DNA from: Catenaria anguillulae PL171
Taxonomy: Eukaryota > Blastocladiomycota > Blastocladiomycetes > Blastocladiales > Catenariaceae
Direction: 5' to 3'
DNA length: 64,000 bases
NCBI GenBank assembly: GCA_002102555.1
Contig: MCFL01000029.1
Span: 1 to 64,000, forward strand
Position 1 is the first letter of the stretch. Each line of letters opens with the position of its first letter. Both the position numbers and the translations under genes were made by a program. Shown here piece after piece: positions 42,103 through 53,236 of this stretch. The notes beneath the pieces were generated by a model, which did no database searches, was not told the DNA's origin, and worked only from the letters and a program-made list of their open reading frames with translations.

Positions 42103-44684
42103 ATGGCCGCCCGCTCGCGACCCGTTGCGTTAGCGCACGGCCACGGCCACGGAGTGTCCCACCGTACCGATTCCGTCATTGAAGACCATGCCATGGACAC
42201 TGCACTCCCGCTATCGTCGCCCACTCGGCCCACGTCCTCAGCCTCGTCACTCTCATCCACCACCTCCTCGAGAGCGAATCCACCCTCATCCAACATCACA
42301 GTCACCGTGCGCCCGCCGTCGCCCTCCCTCGCCGAACGCATCCTCATTCCAGACCCTTCTACTCCCTCGCCAACCTCGGATGCCGACTTGCTCGCAGACC
42401 TCCTTCACTCCAAATTCTCACACATGTCGCTCGAACGCCCCGACGCGCCCTCGCTCATGGACGTGTTTGGGTCGGGTCTGGACCGCGTGTCCATCCGGCA
42501 CCTGCTGCCCACGCACGCGAGCCTAGTGAAATCGGCGCTCGAGTCAACCAACCTCGAGTACTGCACAGCCATTGTCACCCGAGTCCGCAAGTACTTGTCC
42601 ATGGACCGAGTCCCCGATGCTGTCGACAATGTGCTTGCGCTCGGCATCTTACGGCGGTTCGCGGATTTGCTCGTGTTTGACGATGTACCTGCACCGCTCA
42701 AGTACGAGGTGTGTTGGGTGCTCACCAATGTAGCTGCGGGATCGTCGGCACAGACGAGGGAGTTGGCGGCAACACCGGGGCTTGTTGGTGCGCTGGTCAG
42801 GCTTGTGGGTGCGTCCGAGATGAATAGAGATGTGCGAGTGCAAGCGTTGTGGTGTTTGGGTAACATTGTGGGCGATGGCGATCAACTCAAGGCGCTGGTT
42901 GTGAGAGAGGGCGGAGTCCAGGCAGCGGCCAGATTTGCAGGTGAGCGTGTCATCAATCACGCAGACGTACAGGATGCCCAAGATGATGAGGACGAGGAGG
43001 GCGAAGAGGATTTGAATCCAACCGCACGCATTGTTGCGTGGTTTGCGAGCAATGTGAGTCGGGGTATTCGATCTGCTGACGACTGGCCCGCCGTACGTTT
43101 CGTTACATTCATACGCACTTGCCACAAGCACGGCGATTCACTTGCCAAGAGCTGTATTTTTTTGCCCTTGATGATAGATTCAACCCCTTGTCCCAATCCT
43201 TCACTCTCTCCTGACCTGGCCCGACACGGACACGCTCGTCGACGCTGCCTGGGGCCTTGCGCGCGTTCTGCAGCCCATTGACCACATGCACGACCTCGAC
43301 ACACCGCCCGCGTCACCTGCCACGGCCGAAATGACACATCAGTTGGTGCATTTGCTCTCGCTCGCCGCGCACGACTCGGTGTCATCGTCCACGGCCATTC
43401 GCCTGCGGTCGCCCGCGCTTCGCGCACTCACCAACCTGTCCACCGCCACCGACGCGTGGCATATCCAATTGCTCGTGGATGCGGGCGCCGTGCCCGTGCT
43501 GTACGAGCTTGTGCGATCCGGCACGCCTGCACTCGTGGGCCTTCCACGGTGGGACGCGGCGAGTCCAAGGGCATTTGCAAAGGACAAGGTGCCCGGATAC
43601 ATGGCAAAGGACGCGATGCTGGTGCTGGCAAACATGGTTGCGTGTGCCGATCTCGACGTAGTGGGCGGTATGCTTGAGAGTGCACCATTGGTCAAGTTGT
43701 GGTACGCGGTGCTGGTTGCGGGCCTCGTGCCGCAAGCCGCGCCAACGGCGCCGCCGCCGGCATTTTCCACGCGGTCCATGCGTTCATCCGCTGCTGCGAC
43801 AGCGGCCGCCGCCGTGGGTATTGATGTGGCCATTGTGCGCGAGGCTGCGTGGGCCGTGAGTAATCTGACGACTTGCCGCGACCCACTCGTCATGGATTAC
43901 TTGACGCGGCACGTGGACGTGGGCGACGATTGGCGCCAAGTGCTCATTGCAGGCATTGGCGCTGGCACCGCCGCGCCGGCCGATGTGCTCGGGTTGGGCG
44001 TGCAAATGGGCTTGCTCGTCCCGCGTGCGGGCGCCGCCCACCGGTGTGCCGCCGCCAAGTGTGCGCCGATCGGCAAAGCCCGGCGCGGGGACCAAAAAAC
44101 TGCTTGGCGCGGCTGCAAGTGGCCTGTCAAGTGACGAGTATGCGCTGATTACGGCCGAGGTCAGGGAAAAGTGTGCGGACGCGTTGCTCAACATGGCCAT
44201 TGTGTTGGCGCCCGCCGGGTGGTTGACGCACGAGCATGTGGCGAATATTGACCGGATCATGGCGTATGTTGGGAAGACAGAGGGTGGGACCAGGGGCAGG
44301 TATGCTGAGGTCAGGGAGTTGGTGATGGTTGGCGGAAGCAGGCGAACCCACGGCAGCTTTGGCGACGATGGCGAGGATGACGAGGTGCACGAGGGCGAGA
44401 TGACGCGCGGGTTGGAGGCTGTGCTGGGTGCATTGGGTAGATTCTCGATGGATTCAGAGCAGCGCGCAGAGGCGGCGGCGGTGGCGGCCGCTACAGCAGC
44501 AGCAGCAGCAGCCAAAGGAAAGAACAAGTTGGGCCCATTTGGGTTATTGCCCGAGGGTGGCGAAGGGTTGGCACATTACGTTTCGGAGCGTGGGGTCAAT
44601 CGAGCGGGAACTGGGGCGGCAGCAGGCATGGTAGCGGCTGCAACGAGACACGCTGCAGAGGTGGATGAGTATGCGAGGCGTTGA
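42103..44684 (+). CDS. Importin-alpha-like ARM-repeat protein
   Basis: Exon 1 (42103-43092) joins exon 2 (from 43178) across an 85-nt intron (GTACGT...GATAG). ARM repeats are clear: KYEVCWVLTNVAAGSSAQTR, DVRVQALWCLGNIVGDGDQL, VDAAWGLARVLQP, LRALTNLSTATDAWHI and VREAAWAVSNLTTC. These carry the Trp/Asn ladder that in importin-alpha binds nuclear localisation signals. The N-terminus is Ser/Thr/Pro-rich; no Arg/Lys-rich importin-beta-binding domain is seen, and the protein (about 830 residues) is longer than typical importin-alpha. A one-base frame change at about 44.03-44.10 kb, in a GC-rich stretch, separates the ARM region from a C-terminal segment (ALITAEVREKCADALLNMAI) ending at the TGA at 44682. 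It may be a divergent transport adaptor rather than the housekeeping importin-alpha. Confidence 0.75.
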
Positions 44685-45696
44685 GACGCATGAGTTTGAT
44701 GGCAGATCAGGCCGTGTAATGGTGTTTGTGGGACCCACTATGGTGCCATGTATTGTGGGAATAGCTGGTGTTGCCACAATCTTTTGGTTTCCAGCTCTCT
44801 TGTGATAGCCAGTCGTTTGATCGCTCATTTCTTTTCACCCGTCGTTTCGTTTCTGTCAGTATCTTAACCATCTCTTTCCCATGTTTACTAGCCACTGGCA
44901 TGTCTCTGTGGCCAATAAAGACCATCTCCTCACAGTGTCCAGTCCAGTATCTCAATGCCAGACACTAGTTGGACGGGAATCGTCGGGACTTGATTTCTTG
45001 GTGGCCGCCGAGTGTGGACTGTATGCCAAAAGTTCGCATCCGATCATTGTCTCACCTCCTGAGGGGCAAATCAGTTGCATTGGTCAGTATTCGATGTCAA
45101 CGAGTCCAAAATGCGCCTAGCCAGGGCAAACCTGGTGCACTGATGGACCTGATGATGAGGGGCACCTCGAAGTTCCAAGCAGCGATTGAGCTGAAAACCT
45201 CATTCCGTATTTACCTACAGCACCGTCTTTCGCAGGGCTGTGGTAGTCACCGTGGGCCCCATCGAATCGCTACCCAAGTCAAGCTATGTAATTCGGAGAA
45301 AATGAGAGCCCGCCATCATTCAGATGCTAGGAAGGTTCAACCGTTGCCCGCAGCGTCGAGATCCGCTGTGTCCACGTGCGTGATTGGAATCATCTCACCA
45401 TTAAGATTGCTTTTCATTTCACGCCACAACACAACAACAGTTGTCGACACGCGCGTGTGAGTCAAACTGCAATCCGACAGTTAAAAGCCTCGGCTACCCT
45501 CTCTCACGTTTACTCTTCTTTCTTGCGAATATACTTTCAAGCGCGATCGCGAAGGCACCCATTGCTGCTGAAGCGCCCAAATGCTGACCGTGTTCTCCTC
45601 GCCAGCCAAGAGCCGCCTGGCTCCCGCGGCACGTATCTTTGGACGCTCTGGGCCTAAACATCGCAGGCAAACTAACTGATCGAAACATGACTCTAG
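44685..45696. other. Intergenic, likely contains a 5' exon of the BTB gene
   Basis: About 1 kb without a convincing gene. The BTB gene downstream starts just after a splice acceptor, so a short first exon probably lies in the last few hundred bases, but I cannot place it. A 163-codon frame at 44969-45460 shows no domain. Confidence 0.4.
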
Positions 45697-46659
45697 GAGC
45701 CGTTCATAACGACAGTCCTCCCCAAACAGCTGCAGGACAAGCCCCAGGTCACGGCGCTCAAGTCTACGACGCTCTTGTCCAGAACGCTCTCGTCACCCTA
45801 TTTCACTTTCAAGCTGGTCGTCCGTCCTACCGTCACGAGCAATTTCCCAGGCCTGCCAAAATCCGAACATCGCCTCGACGTGAGCATTGTCATCTGCAAC
45901 GTACTCAACAAGCAATCCTTTGACTACAAATCACAGGCATCCATCGACTTTGTCGACGCGAATAATGTTCCTTTCACCTTGAGACTTGGGCCCATTCCAA
46001 TCTCGCATGCACGCAAGAACACTCCCGCAACAATCCACCATCTCATCCCAACACGCTGCGCCGCCAAGGTCGTCACCTTCGCGAGTGCAAAGATCACCAT
46101 CACTCCATGCTTTGCCCTCGACTATGAAATCTCAACCCTCATGATCCACGAATCCAACCAGCTAATTGCCATGCTCGACGACCCAAAGTTTTCCGACTGC
46201 CTACTGCTCCCCTCGGGCACAAACGCAAAGCCCATCCACTGCTCGCGCGTCGTGCTCGCCAAATCCTCGCCCTTCTTTCACGCGCTCTTTTCGAGCGACG
46301 GATGGTCGCCCGGTGCTCAAGAACCCATCAAAATCTCATGGCCCGCACACATTCTATTCCCGTGCTTGACGTACATGTACTATGGGTGGCTTTGGCGCCC
46401 GCATCCGGCGCAAATGAACAAGCTCATGGTCGACCACAAGTGCGAAAAGACTTTGGATCAGTTTGGTCACGATGAGTGGGGTCAAGTGGCGGATTTGGCG
46501 CACATGCTCGAGTTGCCCATGGCTGCGTGGGAGGCGCAGTGTTGGGCAGTCAAATCAATGCAGGAAAAGCAGCATCAGTTGGTCAACACATTGGACGAGT
46601 CTTTGGCAAAGATGTCACTGGCGCATGCTGAAGTAACAAAAGTGGAGAGTGAAGAGTAG
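45697..46659 (+). CDS. MATH-like/BTB-domain protein, the readable copy of the local BTB cluster
   Basis: From a splice acceptor (CTCTAG, ending 45696) the frame stays open for 320 residues. The N-terminal half is beta-rich (YFTFKLVVRP, LDVSIVICNVLNK), resembling a MATH/TRAF-like fold. A BTB domain follows: AMLDDPKFSDCLLLPSG, SRVVLAKSSPFFHALFSSDG and KISWPAHILFPCLTYMYYGW. A helical tail (VADLAHMLELPMAAWEAQCW) ends in a short coiled coil. MATH/BTB proteins usually act as CUL3 ubiquitin-ligase adaptors: BTB binds the cullin and MATH binds the substrate. The missing first exon is supported by the same acceptor position in the copy at 49545. The cluster downstream contains at least four decayed relatives. 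Confidence 0.78.
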   Translation, partial: EPFITTVLPKQLQDKPQVTALKSTTLLSRTLSSPYFTFKLVVRPTVTSNFPGLPKSEHRLDVSIVICNVLNKQSFDYKSQASIDFVDANNVPFTLRLGPIPISHARKNTPATIHHLIPTRCAAKVVTFASAKITITPCFALDYEISTLMIHESNQLIAMLDDPKFSDCLLLPSGTNAKPIHCSRVVLAKSSPFFHALFSSDGWSPGAQEPIKISWPAHILFPCLTYMYYGWLWRPHPAQMNKLMVDHKCEKTLDQFGHDEWGQVADLAHMLELPMAAWEAQCWAVKSMQEKQHQLVNTLDESLAKMSLAHAEVTKVESEE

Positions 46660-46799
46660 CTTGAAGATGCGATTTCATTTCCTGTATACATGTGTCGATA
46701 TTCTCATGCATATCGATAAACATCTCCTGACCCGGGTGTCACAAACCAGGAGTTCTGCACAAACTGGACGTTTCTGAACTTCAGTAATCGGACAAGGGC

Positions 46800-46925
46800 C
46801 CCATGGACTCGCACATGTGTGATTTTTCTCAGTTTGACTATGTCGAGTGGAACGAGGTGATAGATTTGGCCGAGATGCTGTGGTTGTATCAGTTGGCGCA
46901 GTGGCGTATAGGCTGCGGCAAAGGA
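46800..46925 (+). pseudogene. BTB-family C-terminal fragment
   Basis: A short frame with FDYVEWNEVIDLAEMLWLYQ aligns with the helical tail of the BTB genes nearby (FGHVEWNQVVDMAEMLELLH). No BTB or MATH part precedes it, so it is a relic. Confidence 0.6.
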
Positions 46926-47575
46926 GCAGGGCCAGGTAGATGTTTAGCGTTGAGTGAATGTCCGGTTGTTTGTTCTCGTCAAATAGAATGGCGTGGAATG
47001 GTCGATCCGTTGTCGATTGGGATGCCCAAATCAAGGTGCCGCTCGTCAAACATGTCCAAACTTGTCCACCGAAACGAGAGGCTGAGAAGTACGGGCGACT
47101 GCGGTACACTTAAGACCGGGTGGCCCGGCCCACCCAGACCCCAGCAAAGTTGCAGCAGTGCACACATGTACATATGCTTTGTCACTTGAATCATATGCGA
47201 AGTCCACTCTAGGCGACCAGCCCTCTTTCAAAAATGGACACGGTACGACCATGAAGCACGGTCTGCCAACATAGACGCTTCTGTTCTTTCCCTTGAGCCA
47301 CGAGTCTTCGAACATACAGACTCAGGATTCGGTTGTCGTTACGATTACCCCGCCGCAGTTGTGCTCGATACAGACTACATTGGGGTCCGCATCACTCTCG
47401 TCCGTTACAATCGATACTCCCTTTTTTGACTTTCAATTCATTTTGAGACCGAGTTGCTGGTGAGGGCGGAATTGGACGTAATCGTCAAGATCTCGTCGCA
47501 AAAATAAGCTCCGTGACCCATTTCAACTGTCAAATCAGTATTCGCTTTGAAAAGGTTGGCTAAGGCGAGTCTCAT
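46926..47575. other. Inter-gene spacer in the BTB cluster
   Basis: No gene is seen. It may contain eroded BTB-copy sequence that I cannot recognise. Confidence 0.4.
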
Positions 47576-48249
47576 TGTTTCCACTCTATCGCTCTCGGTA
47601 TTTCGAATGTGCACGACTATTCCTCAATCCACATGACAGCGTTGGAATTCCGATGCACTACGTTGGTGTGCCGTTTCGCTTCGCCCACGCAAAGCTCGAA
47701 TTCCGCCATGTGTTGTTCTTGACACGCTTCAGGCTGCACTTGCAACCCAACGGTCCGAAAAACAACTGGCAATGTTGGACTCGCCCGCCTTTTCTGACTG
47801 CCAACTGCTCCCACTGGCGAAACGACGCCAATCCACGTCTCGCGGGCCATCCTCGCCCAAAGGTCGCCCTTTTTCCACACCATGTTTGCTGGCGAATGGG
47901 CCGAATCAACCCAACGCAATCTCCCAGTCAAGATTTCGTGGCCGGCGCTGTTTGTCCATGCCTCATTCACGTGTACTGTGACTGGCTCCCGATGCGCCCA
48001 TTCCGGACCACATTCCATCAATCAAGGAGCACATGCGCTCGATATGCATCAGTTGGGCACGGCGAGTGGATCGAACTCATGGATGCGGCGGAAATGTTTG
48101 GATTGTATCAGTTGGCGCAGGCCGCGTATGTTGGGGCGTCGGCTTGTTTGGCGGACAGATATGAGCGGGTGACAAGGGCTTTGGAAGAGTCGGTTTTGGA
48201 TGTGGAAATGAAGCAAAAGCCTGGTGTGAATGCGATGAAGGAGGAATAA
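47576..48249 (+). pseudogene. BTB-family copy, frame-disrupted
   Basis: Recognisable pieces lie in different frames: AMLDSPAFSDCQLLP-type BTB start, FAGEWAESTQRNLPVKISWP, and a tail with WIELMDAAEMFGLYQLAQAA running to a TAA. At least two frame changes separate them relative to the readable copy, so the gene is broken as given. Confidence 0.7.
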
Positions 48250-48564
48250 GGCTTACTGACGGTCGATGATGCTTGATTGGCCCGTTGTCTTGAGTAGTGG
48301 AGACAGACGAAAACAATGTGAAAAGTGAATGTGCAATCTGTTGTAATGCAAAGGACGTATCCGGAAAAGTACATACTCTTCACTTTTCCACCTCGTCCGT
48401 GTTTGCTCCCTTGACTTCGTCACAATCCTCACCGTTGCCACCTTGCTGCTCAGCGTCGTCGCCCATGTCCAACTCATCTGACATCGATAGCCTCAACTTT
48501 GGGCTTGCACGCTAGCTCGCATATCAATTGCCACACAATCAAGCAAAACACATATCCAAAATGA

Positions 48565-49545
48565 TTAATTGTCACTCTTCCTTTCCAGTCTCTGGCGTCC
48601 CGACTCTTCGTTCCCACCGACTTCACTCTGCTGATCCACATCGTCATCCAACGGCGCATCCAATGCCTTCTTGATGCGCTCGATCCGCTCGCGCATACAT
48701 TCCTCGACCCGCAAATGCGCAGCCTGAGCCAAATGCAGCAGCTCGAGCATTTCCGCCATATCCACCACTTGGTTCCACTCGACATGCCCAAAGCGATCCA
48801 AAGCAAACCCATGGTTTTCGACCATATCCTTGACCGAGCTGGGGAGTGTGGGAGTGGATGGTTGGGAAGCCATCCGGAGTAAATGTGAATCAAACAGGGG
48901 ATCAGGATGAGGGCAGGCCACGAGAACTTGACTGATTCGTTCCTGTCGACATACTTGGACCAGTCCCCAGCGAACATGAGGTGAAAGAAGGGCGATGCGT
49001 TGGCCAAGATGGCACGCGAACAAGGATAGGTTTGGCGTCTGGCTCGGGAGTGACGAGTTGACAGTCTGAGAATGCACGAGCGTTGAGCATTGCGAGCAAG
49101 GTGTTGCATTGTCGGACCGCGAGGCGTAGCGAGCGCGGGTCGACGATTTCGATGGGTCGAAAGGTGAGCTTGGCTTGGGTAAACTTGAACTCGGCTTCGG
49201 CACAGCCCTTTGCCAGATGCCAGCAAGCAGTAAAGAGGGTCTTGTCCTGGGCATTGCCCATACAGATATGCACGTGTGATCTTTCGAGGGCACGGCAGTG
49301 TCGCAACTGGCCATTTGGATGTCGATTTGGCATTGATAGTGGGTGTGGCTGCTGCGGCGTTTGAGGACCAGCAAAGTAACATTGAGGCTCAAGTTGTCAA
49401 CGTTGAACAGTCCAGGACGAACGGCCAATTGGTATTTCATCAGTGGCGATGTCAAGACTTTGGTCGAAAGGACAGTCGATTTCAGAGGCCCTTGCGGCGG
49501 ATCGGCTTGAAAATCCTTTGCTGTAATGGTCACTTTGAGCGGTTT
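48565..49545 (-). pseudogene. MATH-like/BTB-family copy, frame-disrupted
   Basis: The copy begins after a splice acceptor (AATAG, at 49546-49547) with PLKVTITAKDFQ, parallel to the readable BTB gene. MATH-like sequence (LMKYQLAVRP) is followed by TLFTACWHLAKGCAEAEF in a second frame. FFHLMFAGDWSKYVDRNESV then appears in a third, and FGHVEWNQVVDMAEMLELLH back in the first. Three single-step frame changes therefore interrupt it. All segments are well conserved in protein sequence, so decay is recent or the breaks are sequence errors. Confidence 0.72.
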
Positions 49546-50012
49546 CTATTGAAGCCATGGAGGACAAGGAGATAAGCTTGTTGTTTGTCCTTTGTCCTCA
49601 TGTCTTGGCCTGTTTCGGCTGGGTGGTGTCGCAGAGTCAAATGGACGCACCAAGCTCTCCGCATTGGTTGCCAGGGGCGTCAAGGGCCGCATCTTCAATA
49701 TGGGGTTGGGGAGGGATCATGGTTGCATGTGTACGATGCATTTACATTCGCGGAGAGAGAAGGCAGGCCATCAGCGTGCCATGACCTAGACACAACTTGA
49801 AGCGCAGCCCACCGATCCAATTTTTTGATCAAGCGTTTGGTTTGCATGACATATCGCAGACATATCGGTGAATGGCAGCTGCCTTGCCTTCGATTCACCT
49901 ATGTACATGCACCAGCGACGACAGCATATTTACAGTTACAGTACATAGGGAACATTCATTCCAACGTCCAACACATGCACCCGCTCACAGTCCTGCAAAC
50001 CGGCCAACAGAA
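49546..50012. other. Inter-gene spacer in the BTB cluster
   Basis: No supported gene. Short overlapping plus-strand frames (49557-49800) lack domains. Confidence 0.4.
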
Positions 50013-50980
50013 TCACTGCGACTGCTCCACATCGACTCCTTTCCTCACCTGACTCTCAGCGGGGCCGCCGGGACCCGCCTGATTGAGCACGTTTTCCACA
50101 CGTGCATCCAATGCCTTCAAGTTGACGATGCGCACAACCCGCGCGGTCATGCACTGCTCGACCCGTTCGTGCACCGCCCGCGCCAAATGCAGCAACTCGA
50201 GCATTTCCGCCATGTCTACAATCTGGTTCCACTCGACGTGACCGAATCGATCCAGGTCGACGTCATGATCGGTCAACAATTGCTGGACCGACGTTGGAAG
50301 GGTGGGCAGTGGGTGATTCGGGAGCCAGCCAGAGTAAATGTGGATCAAGCAGGGAATAAGAATGATGGCAGGCCACGAGAACTTGATTGGTTCATTCTTG
50401 TCGATGTACTTGGACCAGTCGCCCGAAAACATGAGGTGGAAGAAGGGCGATGTGGATGCGCGAGACAACGGATGAATTTGGCGTTCAGAGTGGGCGTACG
50501 TCGCAAAAGCTGGGTTGGTTGAGCATCGCGAATTGCGTGTTGGAATGGCGGACAAGCATGCACATGGCGGGGAGGTCGACGATGTCAATAGGACGGAAAG
50601 TGAGTGTTGCTTGGGACAACCGTTTTTTTTTTTTTTTTTTGGCAACGTCCGTTGAAAGCGGCCAATCTTGCGATCGCATAGGACGTTGAGCAGACATGGG
50701 CCAAGGTCAGTGGGCAGTGTGCTCAATCAACGAAGATGCCGCAGTGGATGAAGTGGACGACTTGCTCACGCTCGCAACTTGGGTGTGGACTTGACATTCG
50801 AAATGTGCACGGTTTGCGCGGGTGATGAGAGCAAACAACGAGATATCGAGCGCCGGCCCCTTGACAGTGAAGATGCCTCGGCCCAGAGCGAGCGGAACAA
50901 GGCCAAAGGGGTCCCTTGATACCTTTGGAAAAGAAACTTGCTTCCTTCAAATGCCGTGACTGCACCTCGCTTTCTTGATC
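50013..50980 (-). pseudogene. MATH-like/BTB-family copy interrupted by a poly-A tract
   Basis: The 3' part is intact in one frame: FFHLMFSGDWSKYIDKNEPI, IHIYSGWLPNHPLP, FGHVEWNQIVDMAEMLELLH, ending VDVEQSQ. The 5' part is spread over other frames (VRHSNTQFAMLN, LTFRPIDIVDLPAM). An 18-base A run in gene sense (50623-50640) interrupts the region homologous to the MATH/BTB junction. The copy cannot be read through as given. Confidence 0.7.
50623..50640. repeat. Homopolymer T tract, 18 bases
   Basis: An uninterrupted T run on the plus strand, inside the broken minus-strand BTB copy. Confidence 0.95.
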
Positions 50981-51015
50981 ATTATCTTGAGGAGAAATGG
51001 CCACTTCAGACGGCT

Positions 51016-51020
<5 letters not shown>

Positions 51021-51050
<30 letters not shown>
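51021..51050. repeat. Dinucleotide microsatellite (ac)n
   Basis: About 15 tandem ac units in the spacer between the last BTB copy and the next plus-strand gene. Confidence 0.95.
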
Positions 51051-51055
<5 letters not shown>

Positions 51056-51309
51056 AGACGACAGGAGCGCGCTTTGATCATGAGCAACTTCAACTTGACG
51101 GGTTCGCCAGGCCTGGATATGCATACCAAGATAGCGACATCCTTGGACAACTTGAAGCTAACAGATTGTATCATGTTGATTTCGCGTTGCATGGGGAAAG
51201 TACAGGAAAAGTAGACGTATTGTGCAGGCGTAGGCGTCTGTCGGCCAGATCGTGCCAGAGTCAGGGCCGGCGGCCGCTGTATTCAGAACAGAATTGCACA
51301 GCAGAAGCC

Positions 51310-51924
51310 ATGAGCAGTCAAAAGCAACCCAGCGGAATCGAATTTCCCGAAGACCTACTCGCCGACATTGCCGCCGCTCTGGCCCATTTCAGCGGGGATG
51401 ACGGGCACAAATGCTCTCAAAGTACCCGCGCATCGCACATGCGCGCATTGTGGGTAGGTACGCGGCTCTCGCATGAAAAGATTCAATCACTTGTGCGCAC
51501 GTTTCTCGCTCCTTCGTCGCAGTTATCACCAACCCCACGGCTTGTCGACCTTGAGCTCGACAACACCTTGGTTGCGCGCATCGACGATGCCTTTGGACAA
51601 TGGCACTCGATGCCGCATATCTCATACCTCCCGCCTGCCCCCAATACCTCGCACGCATCATTCACCTTGCCACGTGTCGGCTTGGATAAGGCCCCGGGCG
51701 ACAACTGTCAAGCAATGGACGAGGACTTTGTGCCGTCCTCAAAGTGCGGCACCTCGGTGCACTTTGATTTGGTACCCATTCTGTTCACCAAGCGAGTCAA
51801 GCGCATTAATGAGCGCAACGAGCCTAGGTTTGTGAATCCGGAGGGTGGAGCGGTCACCAGTGGGCAAGTGTCCGGCGTGTGCGCTGAGGTGGTTTTGGGC
51901 GGGTGGAGGCGGAGGGGGTGGTGA
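51310..51924 (+). CDS. Unrecognised protein, about 204 residues
   Basis: The frame opens at the ATG at 51310 (MSSQKQPSGIEFPEDLLADI) and runs to a TGA at 51922. An alpha-helical N-terminal half is followed by a proline-containing loop region and a basic segment (FTKRVKRINERNEPRF). No signal peptide, membrane helix or known domain is visible. Codon use is biased to C/G third positions like the neighbouring real genes, which favours coding. The C-terminal end (GGWRRRGW) is low complexity, and an intron there could change the terminus. It lies upstream of DPH7 on the same strand, about 0.25 kb away, with no evident functional link. Confidence 0.5.
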   Translation: MSSQKQPSGIEFPEDLLADIAAALAHFSGDDGHKCSQSTRASHMRALWVGTRLSHEKIQSLVRTFLAPSSQLSPTPRLVDLELDNTLVARIDDAFGQWHSMPHISYLPPAPNTSHASFTLPRVGLDKAPGDNCQAMDEDFVPSSKCGTSVHFDLVPILFTKRVKRINERNEPRFVNPEGGAVTSGQVSGVCAEVVLGGWRRRGW

Positions 51925-52178
51925 TGAGGAGGGAAAAGGAAAGGAGCAAGGGATAGAGCAAGGGCCATGATGGGAAGAAGTGTGTGCGGTGGGCAAGCTT
52001 TGAGGGTAAAGTGTTGAGATTTGCCATCGGAACGTCTCACTCGGTTCGATCGACGGCCCATGGCAGCCGCTCGTGAATCGTGATTGACATCAGACTGTTT
52101 GACTGTAAATGGAAGTGGTTGAGAGCAATGGCCGTATTGCAACGTATTTATCAATGGGCAAGAGGCACAATACACAAG

Positions 52179-53236
52179 ATGAAGCATCCGCAAACTCTGT
52201 GCGCCGTTGACACAATCTACTCTGCCGACTCGGTCGAGACCTGTCCCGGCAACCCAAACCTGCTTGCCGTCGGCACCTATCAGCTGCGCAAAAAGCCCGG
52301 CGACGATGGCTCCGTCGAGAATGCGTTGCCCGCTGACCGCCTCGGCAGGCTGTACTTGCACTCGATTGATACCTCGGACAACTCGTTGCCACTGGTCCAG
52401 CAGGTCGATGTGCCCGCCATCCTGGACATGAAGTGGAACCCGGCACCCTCGGGCCATCAACACTTGGCGGTCGCAAACTCGATTGGCCAGGTCCAGCTGT
52501 GGTCGCTTTCATTCGACGATGCAACAGCGCCGCAGGTCGCATTGCAGTCCACCATTCAAGTGGAGCCCGTTGAGGACGATGTGCTGTGCCTCGCTCTGGA
52601 CTTTTCCAACCGCCTCTCGTCCTCTGCTGCTCCAGTAAGCATCGCCGTGTCCCTGTCCAACGGCCACCTGGCCCTCATCGACCCGGCCACCTCGACCGTA
52701 ACCAGCTCTTGGCACGCACACATGCTCGAGACCTGGTCCACGGCATTTGACCCGCACTCGAACGCATCCACGCTCTACTCTGGGGCCGACGACACCCACT
52801 TTAGCGTCTGGGACACGCGGTCGCTCGCGCGCTCGGCAACCAATTCGCGGGGCCACCAGGCAGGCGTCACGTACATTGCGCCGTCACTCGTGGACGAGTG
52901 CTTGGTGGTCACGGGCAGTTATGACGAGTATGTGCGTGTGTGGGACAAGCGCCAGCTTCGCATGCCGGTGAGGGAGATTGGGCCGATTGGCGGTGGGGCG
53001 TGGCGGGTCAGGTTTGATCCGAATGCGCCGAGGAGCAGGGTGGTTGTCGCGGGAATGCATGCTGGGTTTTTTGTGGTAGATTTGGATGCCCCGAGGGGGA
53101 GGAGGTGACGCACAAGTATGAGGGGCATGAGAGTTTGGCGTATGGCGTGGATTGGTGTGGGGACGGGTGGGGAAAGGTGGCATCGTGTTCGTTTTATGAC
53201 CATGCGTTGCATTTGTGGGATGTGGAGATTGAATAA
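52179..53236 (+). CDS. DPH7: Diphthine methyltransferase/methylesterase DPH7 (WD-repeat), with a frame change in a G run
   Basis: The ATG at 52179 gives MKHPQTLCAVDTIYSADSVE, close to the DPH7 N-terminus. WD repeats follow: YSGADDTHFSVWDTRS, VVTGSYDEYVRVWDKRQ and GGGAWRVRFDP. The frame stops at 53106-53108, but one base over it reads EEVTHKYEGHESLAYGVDW and CSFYDHALHLWDVEIE, the conserved DPH7 C-terminus, ending at the TAA at 53234. The switch falls in the G run at 53095-53099; a six-base run would restore the frame. DPH7 removes a methyl group from methylated diphthine on elongation factor 2, the step before diphthamide amidation. It is usually a conserved single-copy gene, so a sequence error is the likeliest explanation. 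Length about 350 residues is normal. Confidence 0.88.

Noticed and set aside
42935-42965. 24-nt GTGAGC...GCAG stretch in the importin-alpha-like gene as a micro-intron
   Set aside because: It is a multiple of three, the frame is open through it, and 24 nt is below any plausible spliceosomal size.
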